Positions 7,398 through 13,858 of a stretch of DNA of 15,202 bases are shown here, piece by piece. Origin of the DNA: Clostridiales bacterium. Lineage in GTDB: Bacteria; Bacillota; Clostridia; Christensenellales; Aristaeellaceae. The notes beneath the pieces were generated by a model. It was not told the DNA's origin. It saw only the letters and a program-made list of their open reading frames with translations, and did no database searches. The translations under genes and the position numbers were made by a program. Positions within the stretch are counted from its first letter, which is position 1, and every line of letters starts with the position of its first letter. The stretch is from positions 1 through 15,202 of the forward strand of contig SFHU01000065.1 of assembly GCA_004555535.1 (NCBI GenBank). The letters are read 5' to 3'.

Positions 7398-7978
7398 TAA
7401 AAAATCAGCGGCTGAAGCTGCCTCTCCTCCAGCGCCGCCCGCGCGGCCGGAAGCAGCTTTTCAAAGTCCGCGACGCAGCTCGTGGGCTTTGCATGCCAGT
7501 CATCCTGCTCAAACGGTACGAAGAACACGCCCTTGCGCCCCATCAACAGGCCTATGCTGGCCGCCGAGCCGTCGAGCGCGTCGTTGGTCGATACTGCGAT
7601 GAGCACGGGCCGCCCGTTGCGCCGGTGGCTCTTGAAGGCGAGCGTCGGCGCGGTGTCGTAGATGCCGCAGGCCAGCTTGCCCAGCGTGTTGCCTGTGCAG
7701 GGCGCAATGATCAGCAGATCGAGCAGCTTTTTCGGCCCGATCGGCTCTGCCTGCGCGATCGTATGGACGACGCTGTGCCCGGAAAGCTCCTCCGCCTGGC
7801 GCACCCAGTCCGCCGCGCGGCCAAAGCGCGTGTCTGTCGAATAGGCGTTCTCCGACATGATCGGCGTGATCGCATAGCCCTCCTGCACTAGCAGGCGCAT
7901 CTGCGCAAAGGCCTTGGAAAACGTGCAGAACGATCCTGTGACGGCAAACCCGATCGAAAGTCGCTCATGCTCCGCCAT
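7397..7978 (-). CDS. dpaB: Dipicolinate synthase subunit B
   Basis: A 193-residue flavoprotein-type subunit (SpoVFB) that with DpaA makes dipicolinic acid from dihydrodipicolinate of the lysine pathway, in the mother cell during sporulation. Family features seen are GFAVTGSFCTF (10-20), PIMSENAYSTDTRFG (39-53), IAPCTGNTLGKLA (91-103) and STNDALDGSAASIG (130-143). Length matches the usual near-200 residues. The ATG at 7978 has GGGAGGGGAG just upstream and overlaps the end of dpaA by 14 bp, implying translational coupling. The asd-dapG-dapA genes that follow spoVF in B. subtilis are absent here. Confidence 0.95.
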   Translation of the reverse strand: MAEHERLSIGFAVTGSFCTFSKAFAQMRLLVQEGYAITPIMSENAYSTDTRFGRAADWVRQAEELSGHSVVHTIAQAEPIGPKKLLDLLIIAPCTGNTLGKLACGIYDTAPTLAFKSHRRNGRPVLIAVSTNDALDGSAASIGLLMGRKGVFFVPFEQDDWHAKPTSCVADFEKLLPAARAALEERQLQPLIF

Positions 7979-8792
7979 GCTGCTCCCCTCCCTGCTCCGC
8001 TTTCATCGCGCGCTCAAGCGCCTCAAACAGCGCCGCGCCCGCATCCACCGGCGCAAAGCGCCCCGGCAGCCCGCTCTCGATCGCCATGGGCACGCCCAGA
8101 TGCTGCGCGAGCTCCGGGTCGGCGCCGTAGGGCGCGCTCGCCAGCTCGATCACCTGTGCATGTCCCCTGAGCGCCGAAAGCGCTTCTTCATCCAGCACAC
8201 GCGCCGGAACGGTGTTGAAGACCAGCTCCGCCTGCGCGCAGGCCGCCGTCAGCGCATGCATCGGCACGGGATGCGCGCCCATGCCGTGCGCCAGGCGCAT
8301 CTGCGCCTCGCTGCGCGCGCAGACGACGACAAACGCCTCCATCGCCGTGAGCCGCGCGACCAGCGCGCGCCCGATCCGCCCAAAGCCCGTCACCAGGCAG
8401 CTTCGCCCAAGCAGCGCGCGCCCCGTCCTCGCGTGGGCCGCAAAGAGCGCGCCCTCCGCCGTCAGCGCCGCGTTTTTGAGCAGAAACGTCTCGTCCTTGC
8501 CCGGAAGCACCGCCATGCCCGCCTGCGGCACCTCCTGCGCGCGCACGTCGCCGCCCAGCAGCGCCGCGCGGCAGGCCGGAATCGCCGCAAGCGTCTCCCC
8601 CCGGCCGAGCGAGCCGCCCAAGAGCGTCTCCGCCTCAAAGCTCCTCGGCCAGGGCAGCAGCACGGCGTCCGCCCCGCCCAGCCCCTGTGCATCCTCCTGC
8701 GCGCGGACATGGAGCGTCTCCCAGCCCCGCGCCCTCGCGGCGGCCAGCGCGCCGCTCAGGCGTTCATCCCCGCCAAAGGCAATCAACCGCAT
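7965..8792 (-). CDS. dpaA: Dipicolinate synthase subunit A
   Basis: A 275-residue NAD(P)-dependent dehydrogenase-like subunit (SpoVFA). An N-terminal part (1-110) precedes a Rossmann domain with GFGRIG (136-141), the typical NTVPARVL (193-200), IELASAPYG (215-223) and GLPGRFAPVDAG (241-252). It is slightly short against the usual 290-300 residues, the N-terminal domain being compact. ATG at 8792 is preceded by GGGAGGGGG. The coupled dpaB follows. Expression should be sporulation-specific under sigma-K, and a weak candidate site lies at 8839-8812. The chemistry, oxidation of dihydrodipicolinate to dipicolinate, is known for the family. Confidence 0.93.
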   Translation of the reverse strand: MRLIAFGGDERLSGALAAARARGWETLHVRAQEDAQGLGGADAVLLPWPRSFEAETLLGGSLGRGETLAAIPACRAALLGGDVRAQEVPQAGMAVLPGKDETFLLKNAALTAEGALFAAHARTGRALLGRSCLVTGFGRIGRALVARLTAMEAFVVVCARSEAQMRLAHGMGAHPVPMHALTAACAQAELVFNTVPARVLDEEALSALRGHAQVIELASAPYGADPELAQHLGVPMAIESGLPGRFAPVDAGAALFEALERAMKAEQGGEQHGGA

Positions 8793-8811
8793 CGCTCAAC
8801 CCCCTCCCGGC

Positions 8812-8839
8812 GAGGGTATGCGCCGCAAAAGGCGGGTAT
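8812..8839 (-). promoter_or_regulatory. Possible sigma-K (or sigma-E) promoter of dpaA
   Basis: CATACCCTC (8820-8812) resembles the sigma-K -10 consensus CATANNNTA with one mismatch, and ATAC (8839-8836) 15 nt upstream supplies the AC typical of its -35. It ends 19 bp before the dpaA start. The match is short and degenerate; I list it mainly because no sigma-A promoter is visible. Confidence 0.28.
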
Positions 8840-8841
8840 GA

Positions 8842-8866
8842 CAAAGGGCGGCCGCCTGGGCCGCCC
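8842..8866 (-). terminator. Possible terminator of mscL
   Basis: GGGCGGCC (8846-8853) pairs perfectly with GGCCGCCC (8859-8866) around a 5-nt loop, 10 bp after the mscL stop. Only TTTGT follows on the minus strand, so termination may be partial. It would insulate the sporulation genes from mscL. Confidence 0.6.
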
Positions 8867-8876
8867 TGAACGGGGT

Positions 8877-9326
8877 TTACTTGTCGAGCATCGAGGTGCA
8901 ATGCGGGCAGCGGGTCGCGTCCTCGGCGATCTCGCTCTTGCAGAAGGGGCAGATGCGCGGCGGCTTCGCCGGGGCCTTCGGCGGCTCGGGCTTCTTGAGC
9001 TTGTTCATCAGGCGCACGACGAGGAACATGCAGAACGCGATCAGAATGAAGTTGATCACGTACTGGATGAACGCGCCGTAGTTGAGCGTGCCCACGCCCG
9101 CCGCGGTCGCCGCCTCAATCGAGGCGTACTTCTGGCCGTCCAGCGCGTAGAACAGGCCGCCGAAGTTGATGCCGCCCGTGATCACGCCCAGCAGCGGCAT
9201 GAAGATGTCGTTGACCAGCGAGGTCGTGATCGAGCCGAACGCGCCGCCGATGACGACGCCAACCGCCATGTCCACGACGTTGCCGCGCATGGCAAACGCC
9301 TTGAACTCTTCCAGGAACTTCTTCAT
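8877..9326 (-). CDS. mscL: Large-conductance mechanosensitive channel with C-terminal zinc ribbon
   Basis: A 149-residue MscL, a homopentameric pore opening under membrane tension to release solutes on hypo-osmotic shock. The start MKKFLEEFKAFAMRGNVVDMAVG and the GGAFGSITTSLVNDIFMP stretch are family hallmarks. TM1 spans about 16-45 and TM2 about 85-107. After a Pro/Lys linker (111-123) the protein ends in CPFC (126-129) and CPHC (140-143), a four-cysteine zinc-ribbon pattern absent from E. coli MscL. ATG at 9326 has AAAGGAGAGG upstream. It is probably a separate unit between scpB and dpaA; a small nested hairpin sits in its leader. Confidence 0.96.
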   Translation of the reverse strand: MKKFLEEFKAFAMRGNVVDMAVGVVIGGAFGSITTSLVNDIFMPLLGVITGGINFGGLFYALDGQKYASIEAATAAGVGTLNYGAFIQYVINFILIAFCMFLVVRLMNKLKKPEPPKAPAKPPRICPFCKSEIAEDATRCPHCTSMLDK

Positions 9327-9364
9327 GATTTTCCTCTCCTTTGTGGGTCAAATTTCCTTATGCA

Positions 9365-9393
9365 AAGGGCAGCCGGGGCTCCGGCGTTCCCTT
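9365..9393 (-). other. Hairpin in the mscL leader
   Basis: AAGGG/CCCTT (9365-9369, 9389-9393) encloses GCCGG/CCGGC (9372-9376, 9381-9385). It lies about 40 nt upstream of the mscL start, with no T-run following on either strand. It may be leader structure; it matches no riboswitch class I know. Confidence 0.4.
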
Positions 9394-9428
9394 CGTATCG
9401 CAAAAGCATGCTTTACAGAATCAGACCC

Positions 9429-9533
9429 GTTTCAATCGTAGGATGCTGCGCATCCTGCTCTGAAACTACGTTTTTTCAGGCTTTGGGCTACGTTGGGCTG
9501 CCGCCCAAACCTGCTTGGGGATTTCATCCCCAA
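9429..9533. repeat. Structured dispersed repeat R1
   Basis: Plus-strand order: a 38-nt hairpin (9429-9466) with outer stem GTTTCA/TGAAAC, an asymmetric internal loop and inner stem AGGATGC/GCATCCT; six T residues (9471-9476); a 38-nt block (9483-9520) with perfect hairpin TTGGGC/GCCCAA; and a hairpin TTGGGGAT/ATCCCCAA (9515-9533). The same order occurs at 12069-12163. The hairpin-plus-T6 resembles a terminator on the plus strand, where no gene is present. It fills the interval between scpB and mscL. Confidence 0.85.
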
Positions 9534-9559
9534 ACCCCATTATCGCTTCGCGATTCTGC

Positions 9560-10183
9560 TCAATCTGTTTCTTCTGCCGCGGGCGCGCCGGCGGCCTCGA
9601 GCTTCGCCGCGAGGGCGGAAAAGTCAATCTCCGGCAGCTCGGAGAGCGAGGTCAGGCAGAAATGGCGCAGGAACGCGTCCGTCGTGCCATAGAGAATCGG
9701 CCGGCCGAGCGCCTCCTTGCGTCCGACCTCCTCGATCAGCCCCTTGGCGACGAGCGACTGCACCGAATAATCGCATTTCACGCCGCGAATCTGCTCGATC
9801 TCCGCCTTGGTGACGGGCTGTCTGTACGCGATGACCGCAAGCGTCTCCATGACGGCCTGGGAAAGCGACTGCTTCTGCACCGGCTGGAGCAGCTTTTCGA
9901 CATAGGGCGCGTAGTCCGGCCGCGTCGCCAGCTGCACATGCGCGCCGAAGCGCAGCAGCCGCAGCCCCCGCCGCTCAAAATCATAGCCGCTCTCCAGCGC
10001 GTCGAGCGTCTCCTCAAGCTCCGCCTCGCTGATCTCCATCGCGCGGCAGATGTCCTTCTTCTCCACGGCGTTGCCCGTGACGAAGAGAATGGCCTCGACG
10101 ATGCCCACGCGCTCGCCCAGCTCAAGCCTCGGTTTCTCCTGCGCCGTCTGCGGCGGCAGCATCGTCATCTGTTCCGTCCTCAT
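9560..10183 (-). CDS. scpB: Segregation and condensation protein B
   Basis: A 207-residue ScpB (kleisin-associated KITE protein) that binds ScpA and SMC in the bacterial condensin complex on the nucleoid. Two winged-helix domains are expected; visible hallmarks include VEAILFVTG (28-36), SLSQAVMETLAVIAYRQPVTKAEIE with the following IRGV, and GRPILYGTT. ATG at 10183 is preceded by GGGGAGGGAA, so the gene overlaps the scpA end by 62 bp in another frame. ATG codons five and seven codons later are alternatives but lack a clear ribosome site. The stop is followed at once by repeat R1. Confidence 0.95.
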   Translation of the reverse strand: MRTEQMTMLPPQTAQEKPRLELGERVGIVEAILFVTGNAVEKKDICRAMEISEAELEETLDALESGYDFERRGLRLLRFGAHVQLATRPDYAPYVEKLLQPVQKQSLSQAVMETLAVIAYRQPVTKAEIEQIRGVKCDYSVQSLVAKGLIEEVGRKEALGRPILYGTTDAFLRHFCLTSLSELPEIDFSALAAKLEAAGAPAAEETD

Positions 10184-10910
10184 GATCTTCCCTCCCCGCG
10201 GGCAGGATCAGGATGTCCTCAAACGTCCCCTCCTGCTCGGCGCGCAGCCTGCCCAGCTTGAGCAGCTCGAGCATCGCCATAAAATAGGAGACAATCTCGT
10301 CGCGCGTCACATGCGGCGAGAGCATGTCCGTAAAGAGCACAGGCCCCTTGCGCAAACGCGCCGTCAGGTTGAAGACGCATTGCTCGATGGTAAACCGGTC
10401 GCGCGTGATCGAGCGGAAGACGCGCCCCGGCTCATCCGTCTGCGTCTGCCTAGCGATGATCCGCTCCAGCGCGCGCACAAGGCCCTGGAGCGACAGGCCC
10501 GTCAGCTCCACCGGCTGCGGCGGCAGCGGGTATTCCTCCGGGAGCTTCGAGAAGACCTGCATCGCGGCCTGCTCGAATTCCTTCATCCGCCCCGCGCTCT
10601 CCTTGTAGAGCTTGTATTCCTCCAGGCGGCGGATGAGCGCCTGCTCCGGCGTCTCCTCCCCATCCTCCGCGGGCTCCGGCGCGCGCGGAAGCAGCGCCCG
10701 GCTCTTGATCTCCAGCAGCATGGCCGCCATGGTCAGAAACTCGCTGGCCGTGTCCATATCGAGCTCCGAGACGCCCTGCATCGACTCGAGATACTGCTCC
10801 GTGATCTCCGAGACGAAGATATCCTTGATGTCGACCTTCGCGCGGGTGATCAGGTGGAGCAGCAGGTCGAGCGGGCCCTCGAACTGCCTGAGCGAAACAT
10901 AAACCGCCAT
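10122..10910 (-). CDS. scpA: Segregation and condensation protein A (kleisin)
   Basis: A 262-residue kleisin that bridges the SMC ATPase heads. The N-terminal FEGPLDLLLHLI (10-21) and VDIKDIFVSEITEQYL (26-41) are diagnostic, followed by MAAMLLEIKSRALLP (61-75) and a C-terminal winged helix with VSYFMAMLELLKLGRL (207-222). The last 20 or so residues are an acidic Asp/Ala tail encoded in the scpB overlap and probably not part of the fold. ATG at 10910 is 3 bp after the protease stop, with GGGGG as a poor ribosome site, suggesting translational coupling. Confidence 0.96.
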   Translation of the reverse strand: MAVYVSLRQFEGPLDLLLHLITRAKVDIKDIFVSEITEQYLESMQGVSELDMDTASEFLTMAAMLLEIKSRALLPRAPEPAEDGEETPEQALIRRLEEYKLYKESAGRMKEFEQAAMQVFSKLPEEYPLPPQPVELTGLSLQGLVRALERIIARQTQTDEPGRVFRSITRDRFTIEQCVFNLTARLRKGPVLFTDMLSPHVTRDEIVSYFMAMLELLKLGRLRAEQEGTFEDILILPAGREDHEDGTDDDAAAADGAGETEA

Positions 10911-10913
10911 CGC

Positions 10914-11693
10914 TTACCCCCAGATCGCCCGGACAGGCCAGAGCACGGCCGCCTGCGCCGGATAGACCGCCGCGCTGATGATCCTCCCCAGGATGCCCTG
11001 CGCGGAGAGCACGAGCACGACGAGCATGCCGATGCGAAACGCCTGCGGGGAGAGATGAAACCGGCCCTTAAAGACGATGTCGTTGAAGACGTGATACCCG
11101 TCCAGCGGCGGCAGCGGCAGAAGGTTGAAGACCGCGAGATTCAGGTTGACCAGCGCCGTATACGCAAACAGCCGCACAAACGGCACGAGCCAGCGCACGG
11201 CGATCAGGCCGCCGAAATCCTCCGCCGCCGTGCCGGAGATCACCGACCAGACAGCGTTATAGCGATAGCTGACCAGCGTGCTCAGCCCGACCTCGCGCAC
11301 GACGTCGGCGCGCCACATGAACGCGCTGCACAGCGCGGCCAGATACGTGAAGAGCAGGAAGAGGATCAGGTTGACCGTGATGCCCGCGAGGGAGACCGCA
11401 AGATCGGCCTTGCGGCGGTCGCCCTGAAAGCGATACGGGTTGACCGGCACGGGCTTGGCCCAGCCGAAGCCGACGAAGAACATCAGCAGCGCGCCCACGG
11501 GATCCAGATGCGCCAGCGGGTTGAGCGTCAGCCGCCCGGCGCGCTTCGCCGTGTCATCGCCGCAGCGATAGGCCGCCATCGCATGCCCCCATTCATGGCA
11601 GCAAAGGCCGATGAGCACCGCGAGCACGCGGAAAATCGCCTGATCGAAAAAGGCGAGCGGCTCGCGAAACAGGGTCTGCAGGTAATCGAGCAC
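10914..11693 (-). CDS. Site-2 protease family (M50) membrane metalloprotease
   Basis: A 259-residue multi-pass protein with the zinc site HEWGH (33-37) in the first membrane region and the third-ligand motif NLLPLPPLDG (190-199). This matches the short site-2 protease group often found directly upstream of scpA-scpB in Firmicutes. Around four to five hydrophobic segments are seen (20-40, 65-80, 100-122, 165-185, 220-250). It cuts substrates within the membrane; its target is unknown. The start is GTG at 11693, supported by GGAAGGGG upstream and a strong promoter; it is the first gene of the operon. Not SpoIVFB by context, though the fold is similar. Confidence 0.9.
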   Translation of the reverse strand: MLDYLQTLFREPLAFFDQAIFRVLAVLIGLCCHEWGHAMAAYRCGDDTAKRAGRLTLNPLAHLDPVGALLMFFVGFGWAKPVPVNPYRFQGDRRKADLAVSLAGITVNLILFLLFTYLAALCSAFMWRADVVREVGLSTLVSYRYNAVWSVISGTAAEDFGGLIAVRWLVPFVRLFAYTALVNLNLAVFNLLPLPPLDGYHVFNDIVFKGRFHLSPQAFRIGMLVVLVLSAQGILGRIISAAVYPAQAAVLWPVRAIWG

Positions 11694-11728
11694 GGCGTTT
11701 CCCCTTCCTTCCCCAGAATAACTTTCTT

Positions 11729-11758
11729 ATTGTAGCGCATGGGCCGTTTTTCTGTCAA
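11729..11758 (-). promoter_or_regulatory. Sigma-A promoter of the protease-scpA-scpB operon
   Basis: TTGACA (11758-11753), an 18-nt spacer, TACAAT (11734-11729) on the minus strand. It lies 36 bp upstream of the GTG start of the M50 protease, with the GGAAGGGG ribosome site between. Confidence 0.85.
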
Positions 11759-11875
11759 GGGGCTGGGATTGAATGGGAATACAGTGCTGAAGCAGAAGAA
11801 TACCCCACAAACTTTCCGTCTCACTCACGCCCCTCTCAAAACAGCATTCCAACCACATAGCCTGTTCCCAGCCCC
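11759..11875. repeat. Long-range inverted repeat upstream of the scp promoter
   Basis: GGGGCTGGGA (11759-11768) is the exact reverse complement of TCCCAGCCCC (11866-11875). Inside, TGCTG and CAGCA plus GGAA and TTCC could extend pairing. The enclosed DNA is noticeably poorer in GC than the neighbouring genes. The left arm abuts the -35 box. Confidence 0.6.
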
Positions 11876-11922
11876 GGGTCCAGGGCCACAGCCCTGGTCG
11901 GTTCAAGGGGGTTATAGGGAGT

Positions 11923-11970
11923 CAAGAGGGATCTAAGGGGGGAAATCGAAATCCCCCCTGATCCCTCTTG
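11923..11970. repeat. Large nested hairpin
   Basis: CAAGAGGGATC (11923-11933) pairs with GATCCCTCTTG (11960-11970); inside, AGGGGGGA pairs with TCCCCCCT, leaving an 8-nt loop and a 2-nt bulge. In all about 19 base pairs. No T-run follows on either strand. Confidence 0.75.
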
Positions 11971-12068
11971 CCCAGCGGAGCGCGTCTCCCCAGACGCAAA
12001 AAGAGGGATTCTGAAATCATGTATGCATTTTGCAGAGAGACTTCTCGCAGCCTTTGCGCTCATAACCC

Positions 12069-12199
12069 GTCTCAATCGTAGACCGCTTTGCGGTCTGCTC
12101 TGAGACTGCTTTTTTCTTTGATGGATTGGGCTCCGTTGGGCTGCCGCCCAAACCCGCCCGGGGCGCCGTCCCAGACTCCGCAAGGGGCTTGGCCCCTTG
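12069..12199. repeat. Structured dispersed repeat R2
   Basis: Same order as R1: a 38-nt hairpin (12069-12106) with outer stem GTCTCA/TGAGAC and inner stem AGACCGC/GCGGTCT, six T residues (12110-12115), then a 38-nt block (12126-12163) matching R1 at 34 positions by hand count, with hairpin TTGGGC/GCCCAA. It continues into CAAGGGGC/GCCCCTTG (12181-12199). It lies between the sortase operon and the scp operon. Confidence 0.85.
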
Positions 12200-12238
12200 A
12201 CCCTTCTTCGCTTCGCGCTTTTCCTCCGCTTTTGAGCA

Positions 12239-12266
12239 AGAAAAGGCCCTCCCTTTCGGGAGAGCC
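12239..12266 (-). terminator. Intrinsic terminator of the sortase operon
   Basis: On the minus strand a 9-bp stem (12266-12258 with 12253-12245, one G-T wobble) has a GAAA loop and is followed by TTTTCTTG. It is 14 bp after the stop of the second sortase. Confidence 0.85.
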
Positions 12267-12279
12267 CTTCCTGCAATCC

Positions 12280-13224
12280 TTATTCCTCCAGGATCTTCCC
12301 CACGACGAGGAACCGCTCATTCTCATAGGCATACGCGCAGGTCGAGAGCATCAGAATCCTGTCGCCGTACTCGACCTCGACGTCCGTCTGAAAATACGAC
12401 CTCGTGCGCGCGCGATGCAGGAACGCCTCAAACCCCTCCCGGCCGGAGAAGACCGTCGGATAGGCGAAGGTCGCGCCGTCGACGGAGTAGGCCGCGAAGA
12501 TCGCGACGTCATAGTCGCCCGCGGGCGTATACAGGCGCATCATCGGATGCTCGAGGTAATACGCCTCGCGCTCATACTCGTCAAGATCCCCGAACATCGC
12601 GCCGCTGCGCATGTGATGCCCGTGCAGGATGGTCACGTCGTCCGCGAAGACCGGGGAATTGACCTGATCCATCATGATCGAGCCGTTCACGTTGGCCGTG
12701 CCATCCGGCAGATGCTTGAGATAGAAGACGTTGTCCTCGCCCTGCACGATCGGATAATCGATCACCGTGCCGGGAATCTCGATCCAGCCGACGATGTCCG
12801 GGCAGGTCACGCGCAGCGCGTCGAAATCGACCTCCGAGAGGGGGCCCGTCGGCGCGGCAGGGGCATCGTCCTCCTCAGTCTGCGCCTCGTCATCAGTCGC
12901 CGCGCCCTGCGGGCGGAAGACGGGCAGCGGCTGCGCCTCGCCGGCTGTCTGCACCGCCTCGTCCGCGGTCTGCGCCGCCTCGTCCGCGGTCTGCGCCGCC
13001 TCGCGCCGGGGCACGAAGAGCAGGTCGGCCTCGGGCGTCGCCTGCGGCGCGCTCTGCTTCGCGCCGGAGAGGCTGCCATAAAAGCCCGCGCCGTCCCGCT
13101 CCTGCGTGTAGCCATAGACGCCCAGCGCGCCCAGAAACACGGCGGCGCTCATGCACAGCACGAGCATGAGCGCCACCGGCACGCGGATTTTCCCGCGCGG
13201 TTGTTTTTCTTTATGCGTCCCCAT
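12280..13224 (-). CDS. Class B sortase with repetitive stalk
   Basis: A 314-residue cysteine transpeptidase. An N-terminal membrane anchor (about 15-37) is followed by a disordered Ala/Gln/Glu/Thr stalk (50-130) with three 7-residue repeats, then the class B catalytic domain (130-314). It carries WIEIPGTVIDYPIVQG, the catalytic histidine in HGHHM (H203), cysteine in LSTC (C296) and arginine in NERFLVVGK (R304). It acts outside the membrane, joining pilin subunits or attaching a protein to peptidoglycan. The ATG at 13224 is chosen because GGGGAGG lies 7 nt upstream; it overlaps the pilin gene by 14 bp. An upstream frame extension of 26 codons has Arg/Ser-rich composition and no ribosome site. 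Whether it is a housekeeping SrtB or pilus-specific enzyme cannot be decided by sequence alone; context favours pilus. Confidence 0.92.
   Translation of the reverse strand: MGTHKEKQPRGKIRVPVALMLVLCMSAAVFLGALGVYGYTQERDGAGFYGSLSGAKQSAPQATPEADLLFVPRREAAQTADEAAQTADEAVQTAGEAQPLPVFRPQGAATDDEAQTEEDDAPAAPTGPLSEVDFDALRVTCPDIVGWIEIPGTVIDYPIVQGEDNVFYLKHLPDGTANVNGSIMMDQVNSPVFADDVTILHGHHMRSGAMFGDLDEYEREAYYLEHPMMRLYTPAGDYDVAIFAAYSVDGATFAYPTVFSGREGFEAFLHRARTRSYFQTDVEVEYGDRILMLSTCAYAYENERFLVVGKILEE
12940..13002 (-). repeat. Three 21-bp tandem repeats in the sortase stalk
   Basis: Units at 12961-12981 and 12982-13002 are identical; 12940-12960 is a diverged copy. They encode EAAQTAD, EAAQTAD and EAVQTAG between the membrane anchor and the catalytic domain. 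Confidence 0.9.
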
Positions 13225-13858
13225 CCGAATCCTCCCCGTCGAAAGCGCCCGTTTCGGCGACAGGCTCCTCCTCCTTGCGTCGGAGGTTGAGCGCGAGCAC
13301 ACCGCTGACGGCGAAGAGCGCCGCGCTGCCCGCGAGGAACTTCGGCCAATGGTCGGCGACGCCGGTCGGCGTCACGTTGCCGTTGGCCGGGGCCGGGGTG
13401 TAGACGTTCTTGAAGAGGTCGTTGTTCGGCTTGGGGCCGCCGTCCATCTCGTGGAAGACGACCGTCGTCTCAAACGTCGAGAAGTCGGGCGTGTTGTGCA
13501 CGTAGACGGTCACGGTATACTCCGAGTCGTCATAGGTGCAGCGCTCGACGTCGCCCTTGAGCTGGCGGATCGTGTAGGTGTAGGTGCCGACGTGGTCATA
13601 GGTGATGGCCGGGAACGTGAGCGTGCCGGGGCCATTGATGGTCACGTCATAGCTGCCGCCCGTCTGCCCGGCGGGCATGGGGGTGGACGCGCCGTCGGCC
13701 GTCAGGCGAACCGTATAGTCGATGGGCTTGGGAGAGCGCCCCTCCTGCTGCACCTCGATGTCGAGGGCGAGCGTGGCCGGGGTCTGCGCCGCGCAGGCCG
13801 TCACGGCGAGGGCGAGCAGCGCCGCCAGCAGCAGCGCGCCAAGAAATTTCCTCTTCAT
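13211..13858 (-). CDS. Short FctA/Spy0128-like pilin with xPTG-type sorting signal
   Basis: A 215-residue secreted protein. A signal peptide (1-21) ends in VTAC, which also fits a lipobox (C22). One domain (about 28-152) resembles the Spy0128/FctA pilin fold: GTLTFPAITYDHVGTYTYTI (78-97), YDDSEYTVTVYV and the closing FKNVYTP with candidate isopeptide Asn151. A C-terminal anchor follows: VTPTG (162-166), a hydrophobic helix (172-192), RRK, then an unusually long acidic tail of about 20 residues. VTPTG is near the EVPTG of S. pyogenes FctA, a substrate of a class B pilus sortase. The usual catalytic Glu after the YTYTI strand is Gln, and the usual Lys is not obvious. ATG at 13858 overlaps the sortase stop by one base (TGATG), AAGGAGGA lying upstream; TTG one codon earlier is possible. 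Confidence 0.82.
   Translation of the reverse strand: MKRKFLGALLLAALLALAVTACAAQTPATLALDIEVQQEGRSPKPIDYTVRLTADGASTPMPAGQTGGSYDVTINGPGTLTFPAITYDHVGTYTYTIRQLKGDVERCTYDDSEYTVTVYVHNTPDFSTFETTVVFHEMDGGPKPNNDLFKNVYTPAPANGNVTPTGVADHWPKFLAGSAALFAVSGVLALNLRRKEEEPVAETGAFDGEDSDGDA

Larger units (their letters stand above)
11694..12279. other. 586-bp gene-free, palindrome-rich interval
   Basis: No gene is supported. From left to right it holds the scp operon promoter (11729-11758), a 10-bp inverted repeat enclosing 97 nt (11759-11875), a CCAGGGC/GCCCTGG hairpin (11880-11897), a long nested hairpin (11923-11970), a GCGTCT/AGACGC hairpin (11982-11997), repeat R2 (12069-12199) and the sortase terminator (12239-12266). 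An open frame of 146 codons crosses it on the minus strand, but it runs straight through the repeats, has low-complexity Arg/Pro/Ser composition and no ribosome site. Confidence 0.7.

Noticed and set aside
11836..12276. Open frame of 146 codons on the minus strand in the long intergenic interval
   Set aside because: It reads through repeat R2 and several palindromes, has Arg/Ser/Pro-rich low-complexity composition, no ribosome site and no recognisable domain.
13211..13302. Longer start (26 more codons) for the second sortase
   Set aside because: The extension is Arg/Ser-rich, overlaps the pilin gene by 92 bp and lacks a ribosome site, while the ATG at 13224 has GGGGAGG at proper distance.
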